From assembly GCF_003994855.1 (NCBI RefSeq), contig NZ_CP034142.1:3658001-3722000 (forward strand): a DNA stretch of 64,000 nt, written 5' to 3'. The notes beneath the pieces were generated by a model. The model did not search any database and was not told where the DNA came from. It saw only the letters and a list, made by a program, of their open reading frames with translations. Position 1 is the stretch's first letter. Every line of letters begins with the position of its first letter. This DNA is from Marinobacter sp. NP-4(2019) (lineage in GTDB: Bacteria; Pseudomonadota; Gammaproteobacteria; Pseudomonadales; Oleiphilaceae). Below are positions 26,263-35,093 of this stretch, piece after piece. Both the position numbers and the translations under genes were made by a program.

Positions 26263-26291
26263 TTGACTCAAAACAGCGAAACCGGTTTAAT
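26263..26291 (+). promoter_or_regulatory. Promoter of tRNA-Phe
   Basis: TTGACT (26263-26268), a 17-base spacer and TTTAAT (26286-26291) are followed by a GC-rich discriminator (agcgcccc), typical of stable RNA promoters. The mature tRNA begins 32 bases after the -10. Confidence 0.7.
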
Positions 26292-26322
26292 AGCGCCCCG
26301 TTGCACAGCAGTAGCGCAACAC

Positions 26323-26398
26323 GCCCGGATAGCTCAGTCGGTAGAGCAGGGGATTGAAAATCCCCGTGTCGGTGGTTCGATTCCGCCTCCGGGCACCA
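26323..26398 (+). tRNA. tRNA-Phe (anticodon GAA)
   Basis: A 76-base cloverleaf with encoded CCA. The acceptor stem GCCCGGA pairs with TCCGGGC. The D arm is GCTC…GAGC. The anticodon stem GGGGA/TCCCC encloses the loop TTGAAAA, giving anticodon GAA. The T arm is GGTGG-TTCGATT-CCGCC. The gene is the integration site of the island that follows: its last 30 bases recur at 40052-40081. The tRNA stays intact after integration, but its own terminator now lies at the far end of the island. Confidence 0.97.
26369..26398 (+). repeat. attL core: 30-base direct repeat (tRNA-Phe 3' end)
   Basis: Starts TCGGTGGTTCGATTCCGCC and runs to the tRNA CCA plus A. It matches 40052-40081 base for base over 30 positions, and flanks differ on both sides. 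It covers the T arm and 3' acceptor strand, a usual attachment site for tyrosine integrases. Confidence 0.92.
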
Positions 26399-26473
26399 AG
26401 ATTTCTAAGCCCTTGACGCTCAATGAGTTTCAGGGGTTTTTTGGTTATGGCCCTATCCACCTTTCCCCAAATT

Positions 26474-26494
26474 GGTACAGAAAGGTGGTACAGA
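26474..26494 (+). repeat. Paired GGTACAGA boxes, left end of island
   Basis: GGTACAGA occurs at 26474-26481 and 26487-26494, 13 bases apart start to start, and 75 bases inside the left att core. The same pair with the same spacing lies at 39969-39989 near the right core. These may be arm-type integrase sites. The second box overlaps the first base of the proposed integrase start. Confidence 0.5.
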
Positions 26495-28221
26495 TGCCGA
26501 TAATGACACAGCCCTGGAAACATCCCCGATCAGGGATTTACTACTTCCGCAGAGAAGTACCTCACGACATAAGACACATCATCGGTCGTAGGGAGTGGAA
26601 ACGCTCACTCAAGACTCGCGACCTTGCTCTAGCTCGCCCTCGATTTGCCGCTGAACTCGCCCACTGCGAGGAAATGTTTACTGCCGCTCGCGCCCAGCTT
26701 GCGGGGCACACCAAAGTCCTTGCGTCAGATGCTCCCAAGCTCGCAGATCGCTGGGCAAAGCATGTAATGGAGGCATGGGAAAACGACGAACGTCTGCTGG
26801 ATGACTTCATCGCTCACACCTCTACCGCCAGTACCTCCAGTAGTCTGGCTCTTTCAGGTGGCGAAACGGCTCCAGTAAGTGACTTCATTGATGGGGACGA
26901 TTTCAGCGCAAGAGCAAGAGCTGTCATCGGCTTTATCAAAGAGACCCTGGAACACGAGCGACTGCCGCTCCCAGATGGTACAGACTTGGCATACAGCGCC
27001 CTGATCAACTCCTTCTTTGCCCGATGGAGTGATCTTTGCCGGATAGCTCATCGCCGCTCGACTGGTGACTGGAGAGCAGACCTCCCCCTGCCCAATGCTC
27101 AGAAACCGCTTACCTCTGAGAAAGAACAAGCCAAGGCTAAAGCCGCTGGGCCAAAGCTATCCTCGGTGCTGGACGCATGGGCCGAAGACAAGCGCCTCAC
27201 AGATGGCGAGAATCGGAGCACTGCGAAAACCATAGCTGAATTTGCCACTGTCATTACTCGCTTTATTGAGCTGCATGGTGATTTGCCTGTCAGTGCGATC
27301 ACTCGGGGGATGATCCAGGAATTCCGCAACTCGCTTGGCAAGATGCCGACTCGCGGCAAGGGCATGAAGGGATTGACGGCTCCTGAGCTTATCGCCAAAG
27401 CGGAGGCAGAAAACCTCCCGACGGCCAGCCTCGGCACTGTGAAAAAACAGCTCAGGGCTCTGTCTACAGTTCTGAACTTCGCCTATCGCCGCCTCGGAGC
27501 CATTCACGAAGACCCAGTGTCGGCCTCCGGCATTATCCGCCAACTGACCAAGGCCGCTCAGAGAGCCCCCCTTCGACAAGACGAAGAGAAAGCCTATACA
27601 TGGTCTGAACTCATGCAGATATTCACCAGCCCTGTCTTCAAAGGCAAATGGAGCCCCACCAGAGCAGATTATGGAGAGGCATTTTTCTGGCTTCCCCTAC
27701 TCTACATCTACACCGGAGCGCGAAGAGAGGAAATGGCCCAACTGCTGGTTGCTGATGTACTTCAAGAAGAAGAGACCGGCATCTGGTATCTCTATGTGAG
27801 AAATGAGGAAGATCAGAGGCTGAAGACCGGCAGTAGTCGCCGGAAAGTCCCGCTGCACAATGACCTGATTCAACTCGGCTTCATTGACTATGCGTCCAGC
27901 CTTCCACAACAGGGGCGGCTCTTCCCCAAGCTAACCGTTCATCCCAATCAAGGATACGGGCACAACTTTGGGAAACTCTGGAGCAAATATCTGAAAGAGG
28001 TGGTGCGGTTAAACTCCAAGGCCAGCCCGAATCACGGATTTCGCCATGCATTCAAAACACTTTGCCGCCAAGCAGCCATCGATGAGTACGTTCACGATTG
28101 GATAACCGGCCACGCAGCAGCCAACGTGGGTGCCACCTACGGAACCAACCCGCTCTCCCGGATGAAGCACGAACTTGATAAGTTCCCAAGCATTGCGAAA
28201 AGTGCGGGACTGATTCCGTAA
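26494..28221 (+). CDS. Tyrosine-type site-specific integrase
   Basis: Catalyses integration and excision at the tRNA-Phe attachment site. The 575-residue product starts MPIMTQPWKHPRSGIYYFRREVPHDIR, a phage-integrase N-terminal type with a DNA-binding start (DUF6538-like). A SAM-like core-binding domain follows at about 220-370. The catalytic domain has Arg in YTGARREEMAQ (near 409), the HxxR box in HGFRHAFK (near 513), a late His in GHAAAN, and the nucleophile Tyr in GATYGTN (near 548). The reading frame extends back through the tRNA to 26263, but translation must start inside the island: ATG 26494 or ATG 26503. Confidence 0.93.
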   Translation: MPIMTQPWKHPRSGIYYFRREVPHDIRHIIGRREWKRSLKTRDLALARPRFAAELAHCEEMFTAARAQLAGHTKVLASDAPKLADRWAKHVMEAWENDERLLDDFIAHTSTASTSSSLALSGGETAPVSDFIDGDDFSARARAVIGFIKETLEHERLPLPDGTDLAYSALINSFFARWSDLCRIAHRRSTGDWRADLPLPNAQKPLTSEKEQAKAKAAGPKLSSVLDAWAEDKRLTDGENRSTAKTIAEFATVITRFIELHGDLPVSAITRGMIQEFRNSLGKMPTRGKGMKGLTAPELIAKAEAENLPTASLGTVKKQLRALSTVLNFAYRRLGAIHEDPVSASGIIRQLTKAAQRAPLRQDEEKAYTWSELMQIFTSPVFKGKWSPTRADYGEAFFWLPLLYIYTGARREEMAQLLVADVLQEEETGIWYLYVRNEEDQRLKTGSSRRKVPLHNDLIQLGFIDYASSLPQQGRLFPKLTVHPNQGYGHNFGKLWSKYLKEVVRLNSKASPNHGFRHAFKTLCRQAAIDEYVHDWITGHAAANVGATYGTNPLSRMKHELDKFPSIAKSAGLIP

Positions 28222-28230
28222 TCGTTAGAG

Positions 28231-28581
28231 TCACCTGACACTATCAGCGATAAGGGCTACCGTTTCTCGACCCTTGGGAGTCAGGCTGACCACTTTTCGC
28301 CTACGCTCCCGAGGGTCTTCTCTCGCTTCCGCCAAATCCAAGCCAGGCTTTCCCAACCGATGCGTCTTGGATAGCAATGCAAGATTCCTAGAACATGAGG
28401 ATTGAGAGAGCCCTGTCTTCTTGATCAGCTCGGCGATTGTGATACCGGGGTTTGCGGCCACAAGCAGAAGGATATGCAGCGTTTGCATCGGCATGTCAGT
28501 GGAGATGTTCCTGATTTCCTCAACGGCAGACAGCAACCGATGAATGGCAATACGATCCAATGAAGGTACTCCGGAATTCAT
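28231..28581 (-). CDS. MarR-like winged-helix regulator
   Basis: The 116-residue product from ATG 28581 has the helix-turn-helix NPGITIAELIKKTGLSQSSCSRNLALL (about residues 47-73) and a wing (REDPRERRRKVVSLTPKGRETVALI), as in MarR proteins. It lacks the long dimerisation helices of full-length MarR, so it may be a shortened member. The ATG overlaps the stop of the small upstream ORF as ATGA. It runs toward the integrase end, only 9 bases from it. It is the obvious candidate to control its own operon and the divergent RM genes. Confidence 0.72.
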   Translation of the reverse strand: MNSGVPSLDRIAIHRLLSAVEEIRNISTDMPMQTLHILLLVAANPGITIAELIKKTGLSQSSCSRNLALLSKTHRLGKPGLDLAEAREDPRERRRKVVSLTPKGRETVALIADSVR

Positions 28582-28751
28582 TCCTGCCCCTCCCTCCCCG
28601 GCTTCCCGAGTTTCTCGCAGTAGAAGCCTGTTGAGTTCCAAGCGACTTCAACCACTGAAGGAACCTTCAGGTGAACATCACCTAGAAAGACACTCAGGCT
28701 AAAGTCCCTGATGTTTATACTGGCTCCCCAGCGTCCAATCTCGAATTTCAT
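28578..28751 (-). CDS. 57-residue hypothetical protein coupled to the MarR-like gene
   Basis: ATG at 28751 has a strong ribosome-binding site (ggggaggg, about 7 bases upstream) and the frame ends in a TGA that overlaps the MarR-like ATG by four bases (ATGA). The product begins MKFEIGRWGASINIRDFSL and ends LGKPGREGQE. It has no signal peptide or membrane segment. I do not recognise the family. The coupling makes it very likely translated; it may be a partner of the regulator. Confidence 0.6.
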   Translation of the reverse strand: MKFEIGRWGASINIRDFSLSVFLGDVHLKVPSVVEVAWNSTGFYCEKLGKPGREGQE

Positions 28752-28855
28752 GGCATACCCTCCCCAGTCATGCGTTACGACCCTATTGATATACCATCAC
28801 TAGATAACTTTTAAAACATCTTATTTATCAACAGCTTAATATCCATTCGCGCATA

Positions 28856-28873
28856 TGATGACAGCGTTCATCA
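28856..28873. promoter_or_regulatory. Candidate operator between the MarR-like unit and hsdM
   Basis: Perfect inverted repeat TGATGA-N6-TCATCA in the 235-base divergent region 28752-28986. The size suits a winged-helix dimer. The rest of this gap is AT-rich on its left side and shows no other clear element. Confidence 0.3.
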
Positions 28874-28986
28874 ATTGCACGAGCGAAGGGGTTCGGCGCT
28901 ATCTGCCAGCGGGTGCTCTTGCTGTAGTAAGATGCATAGCTAATATGAAGCACAGAATCACCAATAAGCATTAGGAGCAGTACACC

Positions 28987-30549
28987 TTGGTTAACGGAGA
29001 CGTGGGGAAGCGCCTATGGGCAGCAGCTGACCAGTTATGGGCCAACACTGGCCTCAAGCCCGCCGAGTTCTCGACCCCCGTGCTGGGGCTCATCTTCCTG
29101 AAGTACGCCGACAAGAAGTACTCAGCCGCCGAGGAGAAGCTCGGGCCGGTGGGCTCCGGTGGCCGCCGCAAGGTGAGCAAGGATGACTACCTGGCCGAGG
29201 GGGTGATCTTCCTCCCTGAGACCGCCCGCTTCTCGCACCTGCTGTCGCTCACCGAGGGCGACAACATCGGCAAGGCCATCAACGATGCCATGAAGGCCAT
29301 CGAGGACGAGAACCCCGACCTCAAGGGTGCCCTGCCGCGAACCTACACGCGCCTGGAAAACTGGGTGCTGCAGGAACTGCTCAAGCAGCTCGCTCCGGTT
29401 GATCTGTCAGGGGATGCCTTCGGCAAGGTCTACGAGTACTTCCTCGGCAACTTTGCACTGAAGGAAGGCCAGAAAGGCGGTGTCTTCTACACTCCCGAGT
29501 CCATCGTCAAGCTGATCGTCGAGATCATCGAGCCCTACCACGGGCGCATCTTCGACCCGGCTTGTGGCTCAGGCGGTATGTTCGTCCACTCGGCGGACTT
29601 CGTGGAGCGTCACCACAAGACGGCCATGGACGAAATCTCGATCTTTGGCACCGAGAAAGATCAGACCACCGTCAACCTCAACAAGATGAACCTGGCGGTG
29701 CATGGCCTCTCCGGTGATGTGCGGGTCTCCAACACCTACTACGAGGATCCTCACGGGGCGGTCTACAAGAACGGTGACGGCTTCTTCGACTTCGTGATGG
29801 CCAATCCCCCGTTCAACGTCTCGGGAGTGGACAAGGAGCGTCTTGAGGGCGACCCCCGGTTCCCCTTCGGGATGCCCAAGACCGATAACGCCAACTACCT
29901 CTGGATCCAGCTCTTCTACGCCTCGCTGAAGCCGACCGGACGAGCTGGCTTCGTTATGGCCAACTCAGCGGGAGATGCCCGTGGCAGCGAGCAGGTAATC
30001 CGCCAGAAGCTGGTCGAGTCCGGTGCCGTGGACGTGATCGTCTCGGTGGGGCCGAACTTCTTTTACACCGTCACGCTACCCTGCACCCTATGGTTCTTCG
30101 ACCGAGCCAAGAGTGAGACCGAGCGCGGCGACAAGGTGCTGTTCATCGATGCTCGCCACCTCTATCGCCAGATCGACCGGGCACACCGGGACTGGCTACC
30201 AGAGCAGGTCGAGTTCCTGGCCAATATCGTCCGCCTCTACCGTGGCGAAGAGATCGAGCTGGATCAGGGCAGTGAGCCGCTGCTGGCTGAGAAGGGGCTG
30301 AGCGAGGGATACACTGATGTGCCTGGACTCTGCAAGGTGGCAACTCGGGAAGAGATCGAGGCGCAGGGCTGGTCGCTGAACCCTGGGCGCTATGTCGGGG
30401 CGGCAGCGAGAGAAGCTGAGGATGTGGACTTCACGGAGCGGCTGGAAGAGTTGGCTGAGGAGTTGGAAGTGTTGAACGCTGAGGCGAGAGAGCTTGAGAC
30501 GGAGGTGTCAAATAATGTTGCCTCGCTACTGATGGAAGGTACCAAATGA
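28987..30549 (+). CDS. hsdM: Type I restriction-modification methyltransferase HsdM
   Basis: N6-adenine methyltransferase subunit that modifies the target site and forms the core of the RM complex. The 520-residue product has an N-terminal helical HsdM domain (LWAAADQLWANTGLKPAEFSTPVLGLIFLKYADKKY), the AdoMet-binding motif I in IFDPACGSGGMF (near 188), and the catalytic NPPF in VMANPPFNVSG (near 271). The start is a TTG at 28987 with AGGAG about nine bases upstream; no in-frame ATG fits the family start as well. Its TGA overlaps the hsdS ATG (ATGA). Confidence 0.95.
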   Translation: MVNGDVGKRLWAAADQLWANTGLKPAEFSTPVLGLIFLKYADKKYSAAEEKLGPVGSGGRRKVSKDDYLAEGVIFLPETARFSHLLSLTEGDNIGKAINDAMKAIEDENPDLKGALPRTYTRLENWVLQELLKQLAPVDLSGDAFGKVYEYFLGNFALKEGQKGGVFYTPESIVKLIVEIIEPYHGRIFDPACGSGGMFVHSADFVERHHKTAMDEISIFGTEKDQTTVNLNKMNLAVHGLSGDVRVSNTYYEDPHGAVYKNGDGFFDFVMANPPFNVSGVDKERLEGDPRFPFGMPKTDNANYLWIQLFYASLKPTGRAGFVMANSAGDARGSEQVIRQKLVESGAVDVIVSVGPNFFYTVTLPCTLWFFDRAKSETERGDKVLFIDARHLYRQIDRAHRDWLPEQVEFLANIVRLYRGEEIELDQGSEPLLAEKGLSEGYTDVPGLCKVATREEIEAQGWSLNPGRYVGAAAREAEDVDFTERLEELAEELEVLNAEARELETEVSNNVASLLMEGTK

Positions 30550-31855
30550 GACCTTCTCATCCTCTTACAAGACAGCCCATACCAGCAGGTTGGAAAGTAC
30601 TCACGGTTGATGAGTTGAAGGCTGACGAAAAAAGTTCGTGCGTTGCTGGTCCGTTTGGCTCATCCATCTCTTCCAAATATTTCGTGGATGAAGGCGTTCC
30701 GGTTATTCGCGGGAGCAATTTGACAGCCGGTGTTAAACGCTTCGTCTCAGATACTTTTGTTTATGTTTCAGAGGAGCGGGCAAAGAAATACACAGCGCAG
30801 CACGTTGTAGAGGATGATCTTATCTTCACTTGCTGGGGAGTATTGGTCACATTGGAATCATTCCGAAAGATGGACCATTTGAAGAATACATAATTTCCAA
30901 CAAGCAACTGAAGCTCAGGGTTAACAAAGAGATAGTGAGGCCTTTGTATGCTTACCTCTACTTCGCAAGCAGCCTCGGCGTTGATTATGTGAAAAGCTAT
31001 GCAAAAGGAGCAGCAGTTCCAGGGATCAGTTTAGGGATACTCAAAGGGCTGGAAGTTGCCGTTCCGCCCCTGCCTATCCAAGACCGGATAGTCAGCCTGA
31101 TCTCCACCTACGATGACCTCATCGAGAACAATACGCGCCGGATCGAGATCCTTGAGGAAATGGCCCGGCGGTTGTACGAGGAGTGGTTCGTCCACTTCCG
31201 ATTCCCTGGGCATGAGGAGGTGAGCTTCAAGGAGAGTGAGCTTGGGGAGATTCCTGAGGGGTGGGAAGTCAAAGGTCTTTACGATATTGCCGAAGTCACT
31301 TACGGGCATCCTTTCAAGGCCAAGCAGTTTAATGATCAAGGCGAAGGACTGGGTGCGGTCAGGATTCGTGACATTCGCGATGGGCAGGTAAAGACCTACA
31401 CAACTGAAGAAGGCAAGCCCAAGCATATCATCGAGAATGGCGACATCCTTGTAGGGATGGACGGCCAGTTCCATATGGGTAAGTGGGCTGGAGGCACGGC
31501 ATGGCTTGTTCAGCGAGTTGCCAGATTCAGACCCACTCAGCCAATGTCTCGATACCTACTTTTCTTGACCATCGAGAGGCCGATCAAGCACTTGGAAGAA
31601 ACCATCGTTGGGACAACAGTAGCTCACCTGAGTGCCAAAGATCTCAAAGCCATGAAGGTTGTAGTGCCCGACGAAGCCACGTTGAAGATGATGGCTGACG
31701 CGCTTGAGCCTATGTATGAGTTGGAAATGAGGCTTAAACGGAAGAACGTCAATCTTCGAACCCAACGTGATCTGCTCCTGCCGAAGCTAGTCTCAGGTGA
31801 GATCGACGTATCCAATATCTCCATGCCTAACGACAAGGAGGTCGAAGCCGCATGA
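30546..31855 (+). pseudogene. hsdS: Type I restriction specificity subunit HsdS, frameshifted
   Basis: HsdS chooses the DNA target of the RM complex. The first frame (30546-30893, 115 residues) reads a normal HsdS start up to DDLIFTCWG, then falls into unrelated residues and stops. The second frame continues with GSIGHIGIIPKDGPFEEYIISNKQLK to 31855. The break falls at the G4 run 30835-30838, where one extra G would restore TCWGSIG and one frame of about 436 residues. The break lies inside the first target-recognition domain. The rest (central conserved helix IENNTRRIEILEEMARRLYEEWF, second recognition domain, C-terminal helix LRTQRDLLLPKLVSGEI) is intact and could act as a shortened S subunit if started at the TTG 30830 or internally. 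It overlaps hsdR by ATGA. Confidence 0.85.
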
Positions 31856-34800
31856 CGCCCCCGCCATCCCCCGCTTATGCCTACTCTGAAGATGCCCTGG
31901 TCGAGCAGCCCGCTATCGAACTGTTCGCTGACCTGGGCTGGGACACTGCCAATCTCTATGGAGAGTGGTCGGGTACGGTATCGAGCGAGGGACGGCAGAC
32001 ACAGCAGGATGTGGTGCTGGTGCCCCGGCTGCGCGTGGCCTTGGAGAAGCTCAACCCCAAGCTGCCCGCCGATGCCCTGGAGAAGGCCATCGAGGAGCTG
32101 ACCCGCGACCGCTCCAAGCTGCTCCCGGTGAACGCCAACCTGGAGGTTTACCGGCTGCTCAAGGATGGCGTGAAGGTTGAGGTGTCCGAAGACGATGGTG
32201 GCACCGCTATCGAAACGGTGCGGGTGATCGACTGGAGCCAGCCTGAGGAGAACGACTTCCTGCTGACCTCGCAGTTCTGGGTAAGGGGGGAGTTGCATAC
32301 ACGACGTACTGATCTTGTCGGTTTCGTGAACGGGCTGCCGCTGCTGTTCGTGGAGCTGAAGGCCAGCCACAAGACCCTCAAGGCCGCCTATGACGGCAAC
32401 CTGAGCGACTACCGCTCGGTGATCCCTCAGCTGTTCACTTACAACGCCGTGGTGATGCTCTCTAACGGCTCCGAGACTCTTGTGGGCAGCACCTTTTCCC
32501 CCTGGGAGCATCTATTCGAGTGGAAGCGGATCAACGACGAGGGTGAGAAAGGGGTGGTATCCCTGGAGACCGCCATCCGTGGTATCGCCGAGCGGACGCG
32601 GCTGCTGGACATCGTAGAGAACTTCACGGTGTTCGAGGAGGCCCAGGGCGGCACCATCAAGAAGATTGCCAAGAACCATCAGTACCTCGGGGTGAATAAG
32701 GCCATCGCCGAGCTACAGCGAATCAAGAACCGCCCTACCGGTGAGGCCGGTCGGCTGGGTGTCTTCTGGCACACCCAGGGCTCGGGCAAGTCGCTCTCTA
32801 TGGTGTTCTTCACCCAGAAGATCCACCGCACCATTACCGGCAACTGGACGTTCGTGATCGTCACCGACCGCAACGAGCTGGACGAGCAGATCTACAAGAC
32901 GTTCGCTGCTACGGGTGCAGTCAACGAAGTGGAGGCTCACGCCGAGAGCGGTGCTCACCTCAAGCAGCTGCTCAGCGAGGATCACCGCTACGTCTTCACG
33001 CTGATCCAGAAGTTCGGAACTAAGCAAGGTGAGACATATCCCAAGCTCTCCGACCGCCAGGACATCATCGTCATCACCGACGAGGCTCACCGCTCACAGT
33101 ACGACACCCTGGCGATGAACATGCGTACGGCGCTCCCCCATGCCGCCTTCCTGGGCTTCACCGGGACGCCTTTAATGGCTGGTGAAGAGAAGACCAAGGA
33201 GGTGTTTGGTGACTACATCTCGGTCTACGACTTCGGCCAGTCCATCGCCGATGGCGCCACGGTGCCGCTCTACTACGAGAACCGTATACCCGAACTGCAG
33301 CTGATCAACGAGAACCTAAACGAGGATCTGACCCGACTGCTGGAAGATGCAGAGCTGGACGAGGATCAGGAGAAGAAGGTCGAGCGAGTGTTCGCCCGTG
33401 AATACCACCTGATCACCCGCGATGACCGCTTGGAAGCCATCGCCGAGGATCTGGTACGGCACTTCGTTGGCAGGGGGCACCAGGGCAAGGCGATGATGGT
33501 CTGCATCGACAAGGCCACCGCCGTAAAGATGTACGACAAGGTTCAGGCTCACTGGAATGACTACCTGGCTCGTCTACAGGCTGATCTGGCATCTGCCCCG
33601 AAGGAGCAGCAGGAGGCTCTCAAGCACAAGATCGAGGTACTGGAGACGACCGATATGGCGGTGGTGGTCTCCCAGGGCCAGAACGAGGTGAAGGAGCTGG
33701 CGGACAAGGGTCTCGACATCCTGCCTCACCGTAAGCGCATGGTGGAGGAAGACCTCGATGAGCAGTTCAAGGATCCTGACGGGCCGCTGCGATTGGTGTT
33801 CGTCTGTGCCATGTGGATCACCGGCTTCGATGTGCCATCCTGCTCCACCATTTACCTCGATAAGCCGATGAAGAACCACACCCTGATGCAGACTATTGCC
33901 AGGGCCAACCGGAAGTACCCCGGCAAAGAAGCGGGTCTGATCGTGGACTATGCGGGCGTCTTCAGGAAGCTGCAGGAGGCGCTGGCCATCTATGGTGGCG
34001 CTCCACAAAGCAAGGAAGATCATCCTCCATATGGCGGCAAGGGTGGCTCAGGCACTGATGCCCCCATTCAACAAAAGGCAGAACTGGTAGAGCACCTCAA
34101 ACACTTACTGGCGCGAGGGATCACCTTCCTCTCCCAGAAACAGGTCAATGCTGAAGCGATAAAGGAAGCGGGAGGCTTCGAAAAGGTAGCCCTTCTGGAC
34201 GACGCAGTAGAGAAGCTACTGGAGAGCGAGGAGACCAAAAAGGCTTTTCTGAACCTCGCCAGGACTGCGTCCAGGGTCTATCGAGCGGTTCTCCCTGACC
34301 CTTCTGCCAACGAACTTGCGCCTGATGCTGTGTTGCTTTCGGTGCTGGCCCAGAAGATCAAAGCGCTTGAGCCCGAGGTCGACATCTCTCAGGTAATGAA
34401 GGACGTGGACGACCTGCTGGATCAGTCAGTGGCTCCGGTGCCCTATGTCATCGAGGAGACAGATGAGAAGAAACTCTTTGACCTCAGCCAGATCGACTTC
34501 GAGAAGCTCAAAGAGCGGTTCACCAAAGGGAAGAAGCGTACCGAGATAGAGAAGCTGAGAGCGCTTTTGAGCCAAAAGCTAGAGAGTATGGTGGCAAAAA
34601 ACCCCAGCCGTACCGACTTCATGGAAAAACTCAAGAAACTCATCGAGAAGTACAACTCCGGCAGTGTGAACATTGAGACACTCTTCCAGCAACTACTGGA
34701 ATTTACCGAGGAGCTTCAGGAAGAAGACCACCGGGCGATCCGGGAAGGACTGACAGAAGAGGAACTGGCATTATTCGACATCATCACCAAGCCAGCGCCC

Positions 34801-35070
34801 GAGATGACAGACAAGGAGGTGGCACAGGTGAAGGCCATGTGTCGGGAGCTACTGGAGACTCTTAAGGAGGAGAAGCTAGTGCTGGACTGGCGGAAGAAGG
34901 CCCAGGCCAAGGGCGATGTCCGCCGGACATTGGAGATCGTGTTCGACCGGGGGCTACCGGATAGTTTCGAGGAAGACATCTACAACGAGAAGTGTGACGC
35001 CGCTTTTCACCACCTGATGACCAGCTATTACGGTGGCGGACAAAGCGTGTACTCAAGCGCACACACCTGA
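31852..35070 (+). CDS. hsdR: Type I restriction endonuclease subunit HsdR
   Basis: Translocase-nuclease subunit that pumps and cuts unmodified DNA. The 1072-residue product has the PD-(D/E)xK nuclease in RRTDLVGFVNGLPLLFVELKAS (about 152-174), helicase motif I in WHTQGSGKSLSM (near 306), the DEAH box in VITDEAHRSQYD (near 408), and motif VI with TIARANRKYPGKEAG. A long charged helical C-terminal part follows, as in HsdR proteins that bind the MTase core. ATGA overlap with hsdS shows one operon. The length is normal and no frameshift is seen, so the restriction subunit appears intact although hsdS is broken. Confidence 0.95.
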   Translation: MTPPPSPAYAYSEDALVEQPAIELFADLGWDTANLYGEWSGTVSSEGRQTQQDVVLVPRLRVALEKLNPKLPADALEKAIEELTRDRSKLLPVNANLEVYRLLKDGVKVEVSEDDGGTAIETVRVIDWSQPEENDFLLTSQFWVRGELHTRRTDLVGFVNGLPLLFVELKASHKTLKAAYDGNLSDYRSVIPQLFTYNAVVMLSNGSETLVGSTFSPWEHLFEWKRINDEGEKGVVSLETAIRGIAERTRLLDIVENFTVFEEAQGGTIKKIAKNHQYLGVNKAIAELQRIKNRPTGEAGRLGVFWHTQGSGKSLSMVFFTQKIHRTITGNWTFVIVTDRNELDEQIYKTFAATGAVNEVEAHAESGAHLKQLLSEDHRYVFTLIQKFGTKQGETYPKLSDRQDIIVITDEAHRSQYDTLAMNMRTALPHAAFLGFTGTPLMAGEEKTKEVFGDYISVYDFGQSIADGATVPLYYENRIPELQLINENLNEDLTRLLEDAELDEDQEKKVERVFAREYHLITRDDRLEAIAEDLVRHFVGRGHQGKAMMVCIDKATAVKMYDKVQAHWNDYLARLQADLASAPKEQQEALKHKIEVLETTDMAVVVSQGQNEVKELADKGLDILPHRKRMVEEDLDEQFKDPDGPLRLVFVCAMWITGFDVPSCSTIYLDKPMKNHTLMQTIARANRKYPGKEAGLIVDYAGVFRKLQEALAIYGGAPQSKEDHPPYGGKGGSGTDAPIQQKAELVEHLKHLLARGITFLSQKQVNAEAIKEAGGFEKVALLDDAVEKLLESEETKKAFLNLARTASRVYRAVLPDPSANELAPDAVLLSVLAQKIKALEPEVDISQVMKDVDDLLDQSVAPVPYVIEETDEKKLFDLSQIDFEKLKERFTKGKKRTEIEKLRALLSQKLESMVAKNPSRTDFMEKLKKLIEKYNSGSVNIETLFQQLLEFTEELQEEDHRAIREGLTEEELALFDIITKPAPEMTDKEVAQVKAMCRELLETLKEEKLVLDWRKKAQAKGDVRRTLEIVFDRGLPDSFEEDIYNEKCDAAFHHLMTSYYGGGQSVYSSAHT

Positions 35071-35093
35071 AACTGGACAGGAACTGGTATGCG

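Noticed and set aside
26263..26493. N-terminal extension of the integrase frame through tRNA-Phe
   Set aside because: The frame opens at the tRNA promoter -35 and runs through the tRNA, which cannot be coding. Family similarity starts at about 26494.
30835..30838. Classical phase-variation tract in hsdS
   Set aside because: Four Gs are too short for frequent slippage, so simple mutation or sequence error is favoured, although switching cannot be excluded.
31624..32511. 295-residue minus-strand ORF opposite the hsdS/hsdR junction
   Set aside because: Both RM genes have recognised motifs in the forward frames, and the antisense frame has none.
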